DNA of 64,000 nt, taken from NCBI RefSeq assembly GCF_001913155.1, contig NZ_CP018760.1, positions 2,790,001 through 2,854,000 of the forward strand, written 5' to 3'. This stretch comes from Maribacter hydrothermalis. Lineage in GTDB: Bacteria > Bacteroidota > Bacteroidia > Flavobacteriales > Flavobacteriaceae. The notes beneath the pieces were generated by a model. It saw nothing but the letters and a program-made list of their open reading frames with translations. It was not told the origin of the DNA and searched no databases. Numbering within the stretch: the stretch's first letter is position 1; each line of letters begins with the position of its first letter. A program made the position numbers and the translations under genes. Below are positions 17,464 through 26,238 of this stretch, piece after piece.

Positions 17464-18018
17464 ATGAAATACCTATCTATTTTTCTTATTTTAATTCTAA
17501 TTGGTTGCAAGAACGATACTAAGAAAGAGCTAATGACCGATAGTGAAATAGATCCATCAGTTTACAAAATGTGGGCTAGTTTTGTGGAGTCTAATCCAGA
17601 GAATACTATAGATGAACTTCCAGAATCGTGGTTTTTTCACGATAATAAAGTAGATGCCGATAGATTAGCAGCATTGACCTTGAATGGAAAGAAAAAAGCT
17701 ACTACCTCTGGCTTGTATAATTGGTATGTTGAAGCGAAAGCCGATTTACCCCAAATAGGCACAAAACATATTGTTACCGATTTTAATGGTAAAGCCAAAG
17801 CAATAATAGAAATAACAAGTGTAGATACTATACCATTCAATCAAATGACAGAATCGTTAGCGGCCTTGGACATGGGAACGGATACAGAACCGCTGGGAAA
17901 ATGGAGAAAAGCACATTGGAGCTTCTTTAAAAGTATAATGAACGAAAACAGTGAAGAACCTACAGAAGATATGCTTATCGTTTTTGAAAGATTTGAAATG
18001 ATTTGGAAAATGAAATGA
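17464..18018 (+). CDS. ASCH-domain protein with a lipoprotein-like N-terminus
   Basis: A 184-residue protein. The first 16 residues MKYLSIFLILILIGCK look like a lipoprotein signal with Cys15. The rest (from about residue 30) matches the ASCH/PUA-like fold: GKKKATTSGLYNWY, then IGTKHIVTDFNGKAKAIIEITSVD and LGKWRKAHWSFFK. ASCH proteins normally bind RNA or nucleotides in the cytoplasm, so export would be unusual. A start at the internal Met (about 17533) would give an ordinary cytosolic ASCH protein. The upstream ATG fits better with the gene context, but which is used is open. Confidence 0.75.
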   Translation: MKYLSIFLILILIGCKNDTKKELMTDSEIDPSVYKMWASFVESNPENTIDELPESWFFHDNKVDADRLAALTLNGKKKATTSGLYNWYVEAKADLPQIGTKHIVTDFNGKAKAIIEITSVDTIPFNQMTESLAALDMGTDTEPLGKWRKAHWSFFKSIMNENSEEPTEDMLIVFERFEMIWKMK

Positions 18019-18086
18019 AATGAATGTTTCAACTCATAATTATAAAATAAAAAATTTTGAGCATAACAAATTATTTATTCCTTAAC

Positions 18087-18220
18087 CATCAACGAAAAGC
18101 CATCAACGAAAAGCCATCAACGAAAAGCCATCAACGAAAAGCCATCAACGAAAAGCCATCAACGAAAAGCCATCAACGAAAAGCCATCAACGAAAAACCA
18201 TCAACGAAAAACCATCAACA
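18087..18220 (+). repeat. 14-bp minisatellite upstream of the sterol desaturase
   Basis: Nine complete head-to-tail copies of catcaacgaaaagc (the last two end in aaaac) are followed by a partial tenth. The array ends 18 bp before the next start codon and 6 bp before a TATATTTA box. Fourteen is not a multiple of three, and no convincing gene runs through it. Confidence 0.95.
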
Positions 18221-18226
18221 TTTTAC

Positions 18227-18234
18227 TATATTTA
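18227..18234 (+). promoter_or_regulatory. Candidate -7 box next to the sterol desaturase start
   Basis: TATATTTA differs from TAnnTTTG only in the last base and ends 4 nt before ATG at 18239. The -33 position falls inside the minisatellite, where no TTG is present on this strand, so the call is tentative. Confidence 0.35.
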
Positions 18235-18238
18235 ATGC

Positions 18239-19090
18239 ATGGAACAAATTATCACCTATTTCGAAAGTATACCAGCTGCACACCGCTCGTTAATTTTAGT
18301 AGGTGGAATTATTTTTTTTTGGATACTAGAAGGCATTGTCCCACTCTTTAATGGAAGCTATAACAAATGGAAACATTCCGTTCCTAATTTCTTTTTTACA
18401 CTTACTACGATAATTATCAATTTCCCTTTGGCATTTTTACTTTTAAAAACATCAGATTGGGCGGTAGCCAATAATTTCGGAATCATTAATTGGTTGCCAG
18501 AAATGCCATTATGGGCATACGTATTTTTGGGTATTGCTTTGTTAGATTTAATTGGCGCTTACACGGCACATTTGGTAGAACATAAGGTAAAACCTTTGTG
18601 GATGGTGCATTTGGTGCATCATACGGATCATAATGTGGATACCACTACGGCAAACAGACATCACCCGTTAGAAAGTGTCATTCGCTATATATTTACTTTA
18701 ATTGGTGTTTTTGTGGTAGGTGCACCGGTGGGCATTATTATGCTGTATCAAAGTCTGTCGGTAGTATTGTCACAATTTAACCATGCCAATGTTAAACTAT
18801 CTAAAGGAGTAGATAAGGTAATAAGTTATGTGCTTATTTCACCGGATATGCATAAGGTTCACCATCATTATGTATTGCCCTACACAGATAGTAATTACGG
18901 AAATATATTCTCGTGGTGGGACCGTCTTTTTGGTACGTATTTGTATTTAGATAGGGAGAAAATTATCTACGGCGTAGACACGTTCCCAGATAAGGTTGCC
19001 AATGGTCAAATTAGTTCGTTGTTGAAATATCCTTTTGTTGGGTATAGAAAACCAACAACGGATTCTTCTTTAATAAAGACTAAAGATTAA
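18239..19090 (+). CDS. Sterol desaturase / fatty acid hydroxylase family membrane protein
   Basis: A 283-residue integral membrane di-iron enzyme. Several hydrophobic segments lie in the first 120 residues. The histidine boxes are HLVEH, HLVHHTDHN, NRHHPLE and MHKVHHHY, the arrangement of the fatty acid hydroxylase superfamily (PF04116). It would hydroxylate or desaturate a lipid; the substrate is unknown. A minisatellite sits directly in its promoter region. Confidence 0.9.
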   Translation: MEQIITYFESIPAAHRSLILVGGIIFFWILEGIVPLFNGSYNKWKHSVPNFFFTLTTIIINFPLAFLLLKTSDWAVANNFGIINWLPEMPLWAYVFLGIALLDLIGAYTAHLVEHKVKPLWMVHLVHHTDHNVDTTTANRHHPLESVIRYIFTLIGVFVVGAPVGIIMLYQSLSVVLSQFNHANVKLSKGVDKVISYVLISPDMHKVHHHYVLPYTDSNYGNIFSWWDRLFGTYLYLDREKIIYGVDTFPDKVANGQISSLLKYPFVGYRKPTTDSSLIKTKD

Positions 19091-19262
19091 AACGACTCTT
19101 ATTTCGAAAAGTTCATTGTTGACTTCATCTTTATTTTCCTATAAATTACTCAGAATTTATTACGAGATAAAATAGCAATTCTTTTTCAAGTTATATTCAT
19201 ATTAAATGTACATTAGTATGGTTTTTAGGTTGCGATATTGATTATTTACTTCTTTTAGAAAT

Positions 19263-20357
19263 GTGGGTAATTCTCTTGTGCTGTTGAAAGGGCAGCGTAT
19301 TTATCAGTTAGATTTGTTTCGGTTTTTAGCGGCGTTAAGCGTTGTTTTTTACCATTACTTTTTTAGGGGCCAGGCTGCTGATGATTTATCGGGTTTGCAT
19401 TTTTACGAATTTGGGACTTACTTTAAATATGGAAACTTAGGTGTTGACTTATTTTTTATAATAAGTGGATTTGTAATTGCAATGTCTATTAGCGATTTGT
19501 CTGTATCTAATTTTGTAATTTCTAGAATTGTTAGGCTGTATCCGGCTTATTGGTTTGGGGTTTTATTTACTTTTCTAGTAGTCTATTTTTTTGGAATGCC
19601 ACACTTTAATGCCACAGTCAATCAGTTTCTTATAAACCTAACCATGCTTGAAGGTTTTTTGCACGTAAAGTATTTAGATGGCGTGTATTGGACTTTATCG
19701 GTAGAACTTAGATTCTATTTTCTAGTAATAGTGTTGCTCGTGGTTCGGAAATATTTTAAAAGAAGCTTTGAAATAGGGGTGATAGCTTGGCTTTTGTTAT
19801 CTATATTTTACGCTTTTAACGCTCATACTCCTTTAATAAAATTATTAAACCTTTTCTTTATTTTAGAATGGTCTCCTTATTTTATTGCTGGTATTATGTT
19901 TTTAATGGTCTACGAGAAGACTGCAAAATATTATCACTACTTGTTTTTGGTACTTTGTTTACTGCTTTCTATTATCAATGCTATTTATAGAATATCCGAA
20001 AATGAAATGCACTATCATTTAGCGTTTTCACCATATGTAATTGGCCTAGTAATTTTATTCTTTTATATATTGATGTTTTTGGTAACCAGTAATAAACTAG
20101 GATTTTTGAACTCCAAGAAATGGCTTGCGTACGGAGCACTTACCTATCCGTTGTATTTAATACACCAAAATGTGGGCTACATTATTTTTAACCATTTTGG
20201 CGATGTTATGAATAAATATGTAGAAGTATTTGCAACAATATGTAGTATGCTTTTAATTTCATTTGCAGTAAACCGTTGGCTTGAGATTCCTTTATCGAAA
20301 TGGTTAAAAGCAAAATTAAAAGGGTTGAAAGAGAGCTATATAATTGCCAAAAACTAA
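19263..20357 (+). CDS. Acyltransferase-3 family membrane protein
   Basis: A 364-residue multipass protein of the AT3/OafA-NodX type, which O-acylate surface sugars. It starts QLDLFRFLAALSVVFYHYFF, containing the RFLAAL-x-H motif, then GVDLFFIISGFVI and SRIVRLYPAYW, all diagnostic. About ten membrane helices follow. The start is GTG at 19263; an ATG two bases upstream is out of frame and stops after eight codons. The partner substrate is unknown but could be the polysaccharides encoded downstream. Confidence 0.88.
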   Translation: MGNSLVLLKGQRIYQLDLFRFLAALSVVFYHYFFRGQAADDLSGLHFYEFGTYFKYGNLGVDLFFIISGFVIAMSISDLSVSNFVISRIVRLYPAYWFGVLFTFLVVYFFGMPHFNATVNQFLINLTMLEGFLHVKYLDGVYWTLSVELRFYFLVIVLLVVRKYFKRSFEIGVIAWLLLSIFYAFNAHTPLIKLLNLFFILEWSPYFIAGIMFLMVYEKTAKYYHYLFLVLCLLLSIINAIYRISENEMHYHLAFSPYVIGLVILFFYILMFLVTSNKLGFLNSKKWLAYGALTYPLYLIHQNVGYIIFNHFGDVMNKYVEVFATICSMLLISFAVNRWLEIPLSKWLKAKLKGLKESYIIAKN

Positions 20358-20375
20358 GGCAATAAATGCTGAACA

Positions 20376-21614
20376 TTAGTAAAGTAGATACTTCTCTCTA
20401 ATTTTTTTAAACGTATCAATATCCGCTTGCCAAGTTGCTTTTATTTCGGCATTACCGGCCCCTGCTTCAATTTGCTTTTGCAGCCTGTCATTCCCTGCGT
20501 GTTTGGTGAATCCGCTGGTTAAAAAGAATTTACTTTTATCTATCGAATTGGTGTACGCATCTATAATGTAATCCATGGTAACCTCGCTCATACGTTCTGT
20601 TGCAGAAAGATCTTTTCCGTAACATAACTTTCCTTCTTCTTTTGGGTATTTAGAACCAAAATTTGGCTTTGGCGTATAGGTGAAATCATAAGCATTAGCA
20701 TCTAAAAATGAAGCTCCGTAGCGTTGAAATTGAAATTCCGTTCCGCGACCTGCATTAACATTTGTGCCTTCAAACATTCCTAAACTTGGGTAGAGTGTAA
20801 TAGACGTATCATTAGGTAAGTTCGGTGAAGGACGAATAGGTAGACTATAAAAACTTTCATGTTTCCAGTTTTCTAAAGGAATAACCGTTAAGTCTACTTT
20901 TTTACCCCCATCTAACCATAGTTCATCATTGATCATATTGGCATATTCACCAATAGTCATTCCGTAAACCAATGGAATTTTAGTCATGCCAAGAAAAGAA
21001 GTATGTGCTGCTTCCATTGTTGGTCCGTCAACGTAATGCCCATTAGGATTAGGTCGGTCTAATACCATTACTGGAATTCCTTTTTCGGCACAGGCTTCCA
21101 TGACCAATTGCATGGTGGCAATGTAGGTATAAAAACGCACCCCTACATCCTGTATATCAAACAACACCAAATCTAAACCTTCTAATTGCTCTTGGGTAGG
21201 TTTTCGGTTTTTACCATGGAGCGATATTAATTCTAGTCCGGTTTTTTTGTCAGTACTATTATTTACATGTTCCCCTGCATCGTAATCACCTCTAAAACCA
21301 TGCTCTGGAGCAAATACATGTTGTATATCGATGTCTAGCGACAATAAAGAATCCACCACGTGTGTATGGCCGTCAGACTTAAAAATAACACTGGTTTGGT
21401 TGGCTACAACTGCTATTTTCTTTCCTTTTAAAAGGGGTAAATAGACATCCGTTCTGTTAGCGGCAACTATAATTTCCTTTTCAGCTTCTTCTGTTGTTGG
21501 CTGGCTAAAGGGTTGGTCAGTAGTGGCTACTTCTTTGGTTTCGTTTCCGCAGGTTGCCAATACTAAAAACCATAATAAAACTGTACTTTTGAAATTGGAT
21601 AAAAATAACATCAT
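20376..21614 (-). CDS. NamZ-like exo-beta-N-acetylmuramidase (DUF1343) lipoprotein
   Basis: A 412-residue protein with a lipoprotein signal ending LVLATC. The body matches the DUF1343/NamZ family: GKKIAVVANQTSV, HVFAPEHGFRG, LVLFDIQDVGVRFYTYI, LDRPNPNG and GRGTEFQFQ. NamZ releases terminal N-acetylmuramic acid from peptidoglycan fragments, so a role in wall recycling is likely. Two consecutive start codons (21614, 21611) lie back to back with the TTG start of the divergent permease gene at 21615; no bases separate them. Confidence 0.88.
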   Translation of the reverse strand: MMLFLSNFKSTVLLWFLVLATCGNETKEVATTDQPFSQPTTEEAEKEIIVAANRTDVYLPLLKGKKIAVVANQTSVIFKSDGHTHVVDSLLSLDIDIQHVFAPEHGFRGDYDAGEHVNNSTDKKTGLELISLHGKNRKPTQEQLEGLDLVLFDIQDVGVRFYTYIATMQLVMEACAEKGIPVMVLDRPNPNGHYVDGPTMEAAHTSFLGMTKIPLVYGMTIGEYANMINDELWLDGGKKVDLTVIPLENWKHESFYSLPIRPSPNLPNDTSITLYPSLGMFEGTNVNAGRGTEFQFQRYGASFLDANAYDFTYTPKPNFGSKYPKEEGKLCYGKDLSATERMSEVTMDYIIDAYTNSIDKSKFFLTSGFTKHAGNDRLQKQIEAGAGNAEIKATWQADIDTFKKIREKYLLY

Positions 21615-22856
21615 TTGAATCTAGAATATTTTATCGCCAAACGGCTTATAAAAGGTAAGGAGCATAAAATTAGTATATCCGCACCAATAATAAAAATAGC
21701 CATTGCAGCAATTGCAATTGGTGTGGTTATGATGTTGATTGCCATTGCTACCGGATTAGGATTAAAAGAGAAAATCCGAGAAAAGATAACTGCATTTAAT
21801 GGTCACGTTCAAATATATAATTACGATAATAATAATTCTGAGGTCTCTGTAGTACCCGTAAGTACGGTACAAGATTTTTACCCAGAATTTAAAAGTGTGA
21901 ACGGTATTGTTCACATACAAGCGGTCGCTACCAAAGCTGGCATAATAAGAACAGAAGAAACTTTTGAAGGGATTATAGCTAAAGGTGTCGGTAAAGATTA
22001 TAATTGGAAACCGTTTAATGAGTTTTTAATTGAGGGTGTTTTGCCAGACTATTCGGGTGATTTGAATTCTGATGTGCTGATTTCTAGAATAATGGCTAAT
22101 CGTTTAAACCTTAAGGTTGGAGACTCTTTTTTTACTTTTTTTCTGCGGGATGATACGATAGATAAATTACCAAACCAACGCAAATTTACAATAACCGGTA
22201 TATTCGATAGTGGATTTGAAGAAATTGATGAACTCTATATTTTTACGGACATACGCCACATACAGCGTATGAATAAATGGGAAGATACCGAAGTTGGTAG
22301 TTTTGAAGTCTTTCTTAATAGTTTCGATGATATTGATGAAAAGGATATTGAAATTAGGTCAAAAACATTTTCAACATTAGATAATAGAACAATTAAAGAT
22401 AAGTATTACAAGATTTTTGAATGGATAGGGTTGTTCGATTTTAATATTGCCCTTATTATAGGAATCATGATTATCGTAGGTGGTATTAATATGATAACAG
22501 CCTTGCTGGTACTCATATTAGAGCGTACCCCAATGATCGGAATTTTAAAAGCATTGGGAACTACAAATTGGAGTATTCGTAAGGTGTTTTTGTACAACGC
22601 GGCCTACCTTATTGTTATTGGCTTATTCTGGGGGAACGTTATTGGACTGGGTATTATTTTTATGCAAGAAAAGTTTCGAGTATTCAAATTTCCAAACCCC
22701 AAAGAATATTATATTGAGTACATTCCGGTAAGTATAGACCTTTGGACTATTCTACTTTTAAATGCGGGTGTATTGTTATTGTGTTTATTGATGCTTTTGA
22801 TTCCATCATATATTATTACGAGAATTACTCCTGTGAAAGCTATTAGGTTCGAGTAG
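21615..22856 (+). CDS. LolC/LolE-type ABC transporter permease (FtsX family)
   Basis: A 413-residue inner-membrane protein with the FtsX/MacB layout: one helix near residues 25-50 (IAIAAIAIGVVMMLIAIATGLGL), a periplasmic domain, then three C-terminal helices around 280-410 ending ITPVKAIRFE. This order fits lipoprotein-releasing permeases. No ATPase gene is adjacent. The start is TTG, supported by MNLEYFIAKRL matching the family N-terminus. Its start abuts the divergent NamZ-like gene. Confidence 0.88.
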   Translation: MNLEYFIAKRLIKGKEHKISISAPIIKIAIAAIAIGVVMMLIAIATGLGLKEKIREKITAFNGHVQIYNYDNNNSEVSVVPVSTVQDFYPEFKSVNGIVHIQAVATKAGIIRTEETFEGIIAKGVGKDYNWKPFNEFLIEGVLPDYSGDLNSDVLISRIMANRLNLKVGDSFFTFFLRDDTIDKLPNQRKFTITGIFDSGFEEIDELYIFTDIRHIQRMNKWEDTEVGSFEVFLNSFDDIDEKDIEIRSKTFSTLDNRTIKDKYYKIFEWIGLFDFNIALIIGIMIIVGGINMITALLVLILERTPMIGILKALGTTNWSIRKVFLYNAAYLIVIGLFWGNVIGLGIIFMQEKFRVFKFPNPKEYYIEYIPVSIDLWTILLLNAGVLLLCLLMLLIPSYIITRITPVKAIRFE

Positions 22857-22889
22857 TACTTTTTCGACAGCTTATTTCATATTTAATCT

Positions 22890-22917
22890 TTGTTTAAACC
22901 CGTTTTTGGTAAATTTG
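22890..22917 (+). promoter_or_regulatory. Consensus Bacteroidota promoter for the M20 peptidase operon
   Basis: TTG at 22890-22892, a 17-bp spacer and TAAATTTG at 22910-22917 match the Bacteroidota vegetative promoter. The box is 16 nt upstream of the ATG at 22934. Confidence 0.65.
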
Positions 22918-22933
22918 ATGTAAAACAAACCAC

Positions 22934-24229
22934 ATGCATCAAAAATTACTACTTAGCTTTTTTACCCTGTTTTTATGTACAGGTATCAATGCACAGAAAC
23001 TTTCAAAAAATGAAAAGAAGGTGGTGAAATCCATTGAACAGAATAATGCCGAGGCAATTTCATTTTTAGAGAAAGTTGTAAATATTAACAGCGGTACATT
23101 AAACCTAAAAGGAATTGAAAAAGTAGGGAAAGAGTTTGCTACTGCATTTGAGGATATAGGTTTTGAAAGCACTTGGACCCCTATGCCCGAAGAAATGAAT
23201 AGAGCCGGACATTTATTTGCCGAAATAAAAGGCACAAAAGGCAAGAAGCTATTATTAATAGGTCATTTAGATACGGTTTTTGAAGAAGATAGTCCGTTTC
23301 AAACTTTTGAAATGGTGAACGATTCCATCGCTCATGCGCCAGGGGGTAATGATATGAAAGGGGGAGATGTTATTGTTCTTTACGCTTTAAAAGCCTTAAA
23401 AGAAAACGGACTTTTACATGACGCACAAATAATAGTTGCTTTTACGGGTGATGAAGAAAGCACTGGAAGTCCTTTAGAGAAAAGTAGACATGATTTAATT
23501 GAAGCTGCTAAAAGAAGTGATATAGCTTTAGGTTTTGAAACTTCAACGGGTTTTAATTATGCCACAGTAGCTCGTAGAGGTTCGTCTGATTGGAAAGTTG
23601 AGGTAGCAGGAAAAAGAGCTCACTCGTCGGGTATTTTTAGCGAAAATACAGGTGCAGGTGCCATTTTTGAAATGTCAAGAATCTTAAACGGTTTTTATAC
23701 GGATGTAAAAGGGGAAGACCTGTTAACGTTTAACCCAGGAACATTGCTCGGCGGTACTTTTGTAGAGTTTGATGAAATGACCAGTAAAGGAACTGTTTTT
23801 GGTAAAACGAATGTAGTGGCTCAAAAAGCTGAGGTTCGTGGCGGTTTACGTTTTATATCTGAAGAACAAAAAGAGCGCGCGCGCGATAAAATGAGAGAAG
23901 TGGTTTCGAAAAATTTACCGCATACTTCTGCAACGGTAACTTTTGAGGATAGCTATCCTGCAATGCAACCTACAGAAGGTAATCACGAATTACTAAAGAA
24001 ATTGAACAAGGTAAGCTTAGATTTAAATCAAGGAGAGGTTATAGCTTATGACCCCGGCAAAAGAGGCGCTGCAGATACATCGTTCGTTGCGGAATATGTA
24101 GACTGCCTTGACGGCTTAGGAACTATGGGTAATGCGGCCCATACTCCAGAAGAGACCGTTAATTTAAATACCATTGAAGCACTAACGAAAAGAACGGCAC
24201 TATTAATTTATAGATTAATAAATGAGTAA
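22934..24229 (+). CDS. Exported M20-family metallopeptidase (carboxypeptidase G2-like)
   Basis: A 431-residue protein with signal peptide MHQKLLLSFFTLFLCTGINA and cleavage after NA. The binuclear zinc site is visible: GHLDTVF (His and Asp), GGNDMKGG (Asp), and GDEES (Glu base and ligand). A dimerisation domain sits in the middle (AHSSGIFSENTGAG). It would cleave an amide or peptide in the periplasm. It overlaps the aldose epimerase gene by 8 bp, so the two are translationally coupled. Confidence 0.9.
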   Translation: MHQKLLLSFFTLFLCTGINAQKLSKNEKKVVKSIEQNNAEAISFLEKVVNINSGTLNLKGIEKVGKEFATAFEDIGFESTWTPMPEEMNRAGHLFAEIKGTKGKKLLLIGHLDTVFEEDSPFQTFEMVNDSIAHAPGGNDMKGGDVIVLYALKALKENGLLHDAQIIVAFTGDEESTGSPLEKSRHDLIEAAKRSDIALGFETSTGFNYATVARRGSSDWKVEVAGKRAHSSGIFSENTGAGAIFEMSRILNGFYTDVKGEDLLTFNPGTLLGGTFVEFDEMTSKGTVFGKTNVVAQKAEVRGGLRFISEEQKERARDKMREVVSKNLPHTSATVTFEDSYPAMQPTEGNHELLKKLNKVSLDLNQGEVIAYDPGKRGAADTSFVAEYVDCLDGLGTMGNAAHTPEETVNLNTIEALTKRTALLIYRLINE

Positions 24230-25007
24230 AATATCCATATTAAAAGTTGGAAATCACCAAGTAACAATTGAAGCGGGAGAATTGGTGGGTTACCAAGTTT
24301 CAGGTCATGAGTTTATGCACCAAAAAGGGAATCCCGGATGGCGAAGTGTAGATACCGAAATGTTTCCAATTATTGGTCCAACAAACGAAGCTGATTTTAA
24401 AATAAACACACCAAAAGGGTTTGCTACTCAAGACCAACATGGCTTACTTAGGGAAATGAAATATTCACTAAAGGAAAGCTCAGCTAATAAAGCAGTTTTT
24501 GTAAAGACATATAAGGCTAATACTACGGTTTTAAATTCAAAGTATCCGGCTAAATCCACCGAAGAAAAATTGAGTTGGCCATATAATTTTGAATTTGTAA
24601 AGTCATTCGAATTAAAAGATAATGCCTTAACGGTTACGTTTTCAATTACAGGGGATAAGGGTATGCCCTTTATGTTAGGGTACCATCCAGCATTTATGCT
24701 ACATACTACAAATGCAGTGATTTCAACCGAAAATAAAGATATCTCCATTGATGAGGTTATGGCTGTTGGTAGTAGAGCATTATATGTGCCTAATACCAAT
24801 GTTATTACGTTAAACGATGAAAAAAAACTTCAAATTTCCACCGTAGGGTTTAATCATTTTATGCTTTGGACAGAAGTACCTAATATGGTTTGTATAGAAC
24901 CCATAACTTTTTATCCGTATGCTGTAGAACAAAAAGATTTATCTGAAGGGTTTTTAGCGTTTAAGAATAATTCAACAGCTTTTAAAGTATCCTTAAAGCC
25001 TATGTAA
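24222..25007 (+). CDS. Aldose 1-epimerase-like protein
   Basis: A 261-residue galactose-mutarotase-fold protein. The N-terminal part has FMHQKGNPGWRS and FPIIGPTN, the middle has DQHGLLREMKY (candidate His), and LGYHPAF carries the second conserved His. A late Glu appears in VCIEPITFYPYA. These are the marks of the aldose epimerase family that works on free or phosphorylated sugars. It is coupled to the upstream peptidase gene. Confidence 0.88.
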   Translation: MSKISILKVGNHQVTIEAGELVGYQVSGHEFMHQKGNPGWRSVDTEMFPIIGPTNEADFKINTPKGFATQDQHGLLREMKYSLKESSANKAVFVKTYKANTTVLNSKYPAKSTEEKLSWPYNFEFVKSFELKDNALTVTFSITGDKGMPFMLGYHPAFMLHTTNAVISTENKDISIDEVMAVGSRALYVPNTNVITLNDEKKLQISTVGFNHFMLWTEVPNMVCIEPITFYPYAVEQKDLSEGFLAFKNNSTAFKVSLKPM

Positions 25008-25069
25008 TTTCACCGTTAATAAAGTTTAAAATGCTTGTCGGATATTTTCTCTTTTAATTTTTAAAATAA

Positions 25070-25837
25070 ATGTGTTACGATATTAAGGCCAGTTTAGAGG
25101 CGCAATTAAAACGGGCGCAAAAAAATCAAGATTTAAAAGCAATTGAGGAGATTATTGAAAAACTAGCTCCGCTTACAGACTTGCCATTGCATCATGTTTC
25201 AGGATTTTCACACCCCGATGTTTTAATGTATACCAGTGAAGACCCTTTTTATCCTGTGGTAGCTACATGGGGTTTAATTCCGCATTGGGTTAAAAGTGAG
25301 GAGCAGCAGAAAAAAATATGGAACAGTACGCTGAACGCACGGGTAGAAACCATTTTTGAAAAACCTGCATTTAGGGAATCTGCTGCTGAAAAAAGGTGTG
25401 TTGTTTATGTTGATGGGTTTTACGAACATCACCATTTTAATAATGATACCTATCCGTTTTTTATCCATCAAAAAGATAATGTTCCTCTAGTATTAGCTGC
25501 TTTGTGGTCGGAATGGATAAACCCAGATCATGGCGGAACAATCCATTCTTTTTCAATTGTTACTACCGTAGGTAATGGAATGATGGCTAAAATTCACAAT
25601 AACCCTAAATTGCAAGAACCTCGTATGCCTTTACTACTTTCTAAGGAACAAGAGGAGCAATGGCTGGCATCCAATTTAGACTTTGAAAAGGAATTGAAAG
25701 AACTATTGAATGCCAACCATAAAGTCGATTTGCAAGCACATACCGTGGGGAAACTAAGAGGTAAAATCTACCAGGGCAATGTAGAAACAATTTCAAATGA
25801 AGTTGTTTACAAAGAACTGGAAAAACATAATTTCTGA
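25070..25837 (+). CDS. SRAP-domain protein (YedK/HMCES-like), abasic-site crosslinker
   Basis: A 255-residue protein beginning MCYD. After Met removal the Cys becomes the N-terminal nucleophile that forms a thiazolidine with abasic sites in single-stranded DNA. Other family residues are present: WGLIPHW, NARVET (Asn and Arg), VDGFYEHH (catalytic Glu) and the RMP motif in PRMPLLL, with a His just before it. This is the genome-protection role known for YedK and HMCES. It is followed 3 bp later by the TfoX-N gene. Confidence 0.95.
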   Translation: MCYDIKASLEAQLKRAQKNQDLKAIEEIIEKLAPLTDLPLHHVSGFSHPDVLMYTSEDPFYPVVATWGLIPHWVKSEEQQKKIWNSTLNARVETIFEKPAFRESAAEKRCVVYVDGFYEHHHFNNDTYPFFIHQKDNVPLVLAALWSEWINPDHGGTIHSFSIVTTVGNGMMAKIHNNPKLQEPRMPLLLSKEQEEQWLASNLDFEKELKELLNANHKVDLQAHTVGKLRGKIYQGNVETISNEVVYKELEKHNF

Positions 25838-25840
25838 ATA

Positions 25841-26185
25841 ATGGCATATAGCGAGTATTTGGCAGATAGGGTAAGACCACGTTTAAAGGGAAAAGGCGAA
25901 TTGGAGGAGAAAAAAATGATGGGCGGACTCATATTTATGGTAAATGGTAAAATGTGTTTGGGCATTATGTTCGATAAAAAAAGCGAAGAAGATAAGTTGA
26001 TGGTGCGTGTTGGGAAACTCAATTATGAAGTATTGCTTACTAAAACAGGTAGCAAACCAATGGATTTTACGGGCAAGCCCTTACGTGGTTTTTTATTTGT
26101 TGGTCCTGACGGAATTGATGCCGAAGATGATCTTGATTTTTGGGTTGAGAAAGCCTTAGAATTCAACAGACTTTTAAACCAATAA
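25841..26185 (+). CDS. TfoX N-terminal domain protein
   Basis: A 114-residue protein with the TfoX/Sxy N-terminal pattern: KKMMGGLIFMVNGKMCLGIMFD, then LMVRVG and a C-terminal FWVEKALEFNRLL helix. It lacks the C-terminal TfoX domain found in the competence regulator, so a competence role should not be assumed. It is cotranscribed with the SRAP gene, and a terminator follows. Confidence 0.85.
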   Translation: MAYSEYLADRVRPRLKGKGELEEKKMMGGLIFMVNGKMCLGIMFDKKSEEDKLMVRVGKLNYEVLLTKTGSKPMDFTGKPLRGFLFVGPDGIDAEDDLDFWVEKALEFNRLLNQ

Positions 26186-26190
26186 GGGTT

Positions 26191-26221
26191 TGGGGCAAAA
26201 ACTGATTTATTGCCCTTTTTA
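26191..26221 (+). terminator. Terminator after the SRAP/TfoX-N operon
   Basis: A 6-bp stem gggcaa / ttgccc (26193-26198 and 26210-26215) with an 11-nt loop is followed by T5. The next gene's promoter box begins 6 bp later. Confidence 0.65.
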
Positions 26222-26226
26222 ATGAT

Positions 26227-26234
26227 TAAATTTA
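26227..26234 (+). promoter_or_regulatory. Candidate -7 box next to the SulP start
   Basis: TAAATTTA differs from the -7 consensus only at the last base and ends 4 nt before GTG at 26239. With the terminator immediately upstream, any promoter for sulP must be very close, which supports this site. Confidence 0.4.
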
Positions 26235-26238
26235 CCGT

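Noticed and set aside
18087..18220. CRISPR array
   Set aside because: Units are 14 bp, directly adjacent, without spacers, and no cas genes are in the window.
18057..18293. Open frame encoding a 14-residue peptide repeat through the minisatellite
   Set aside because: The peptide repeat arises only because three 14-bp units make 42 bp. It overlaps the sterol desaturase start and has no signal of translation.
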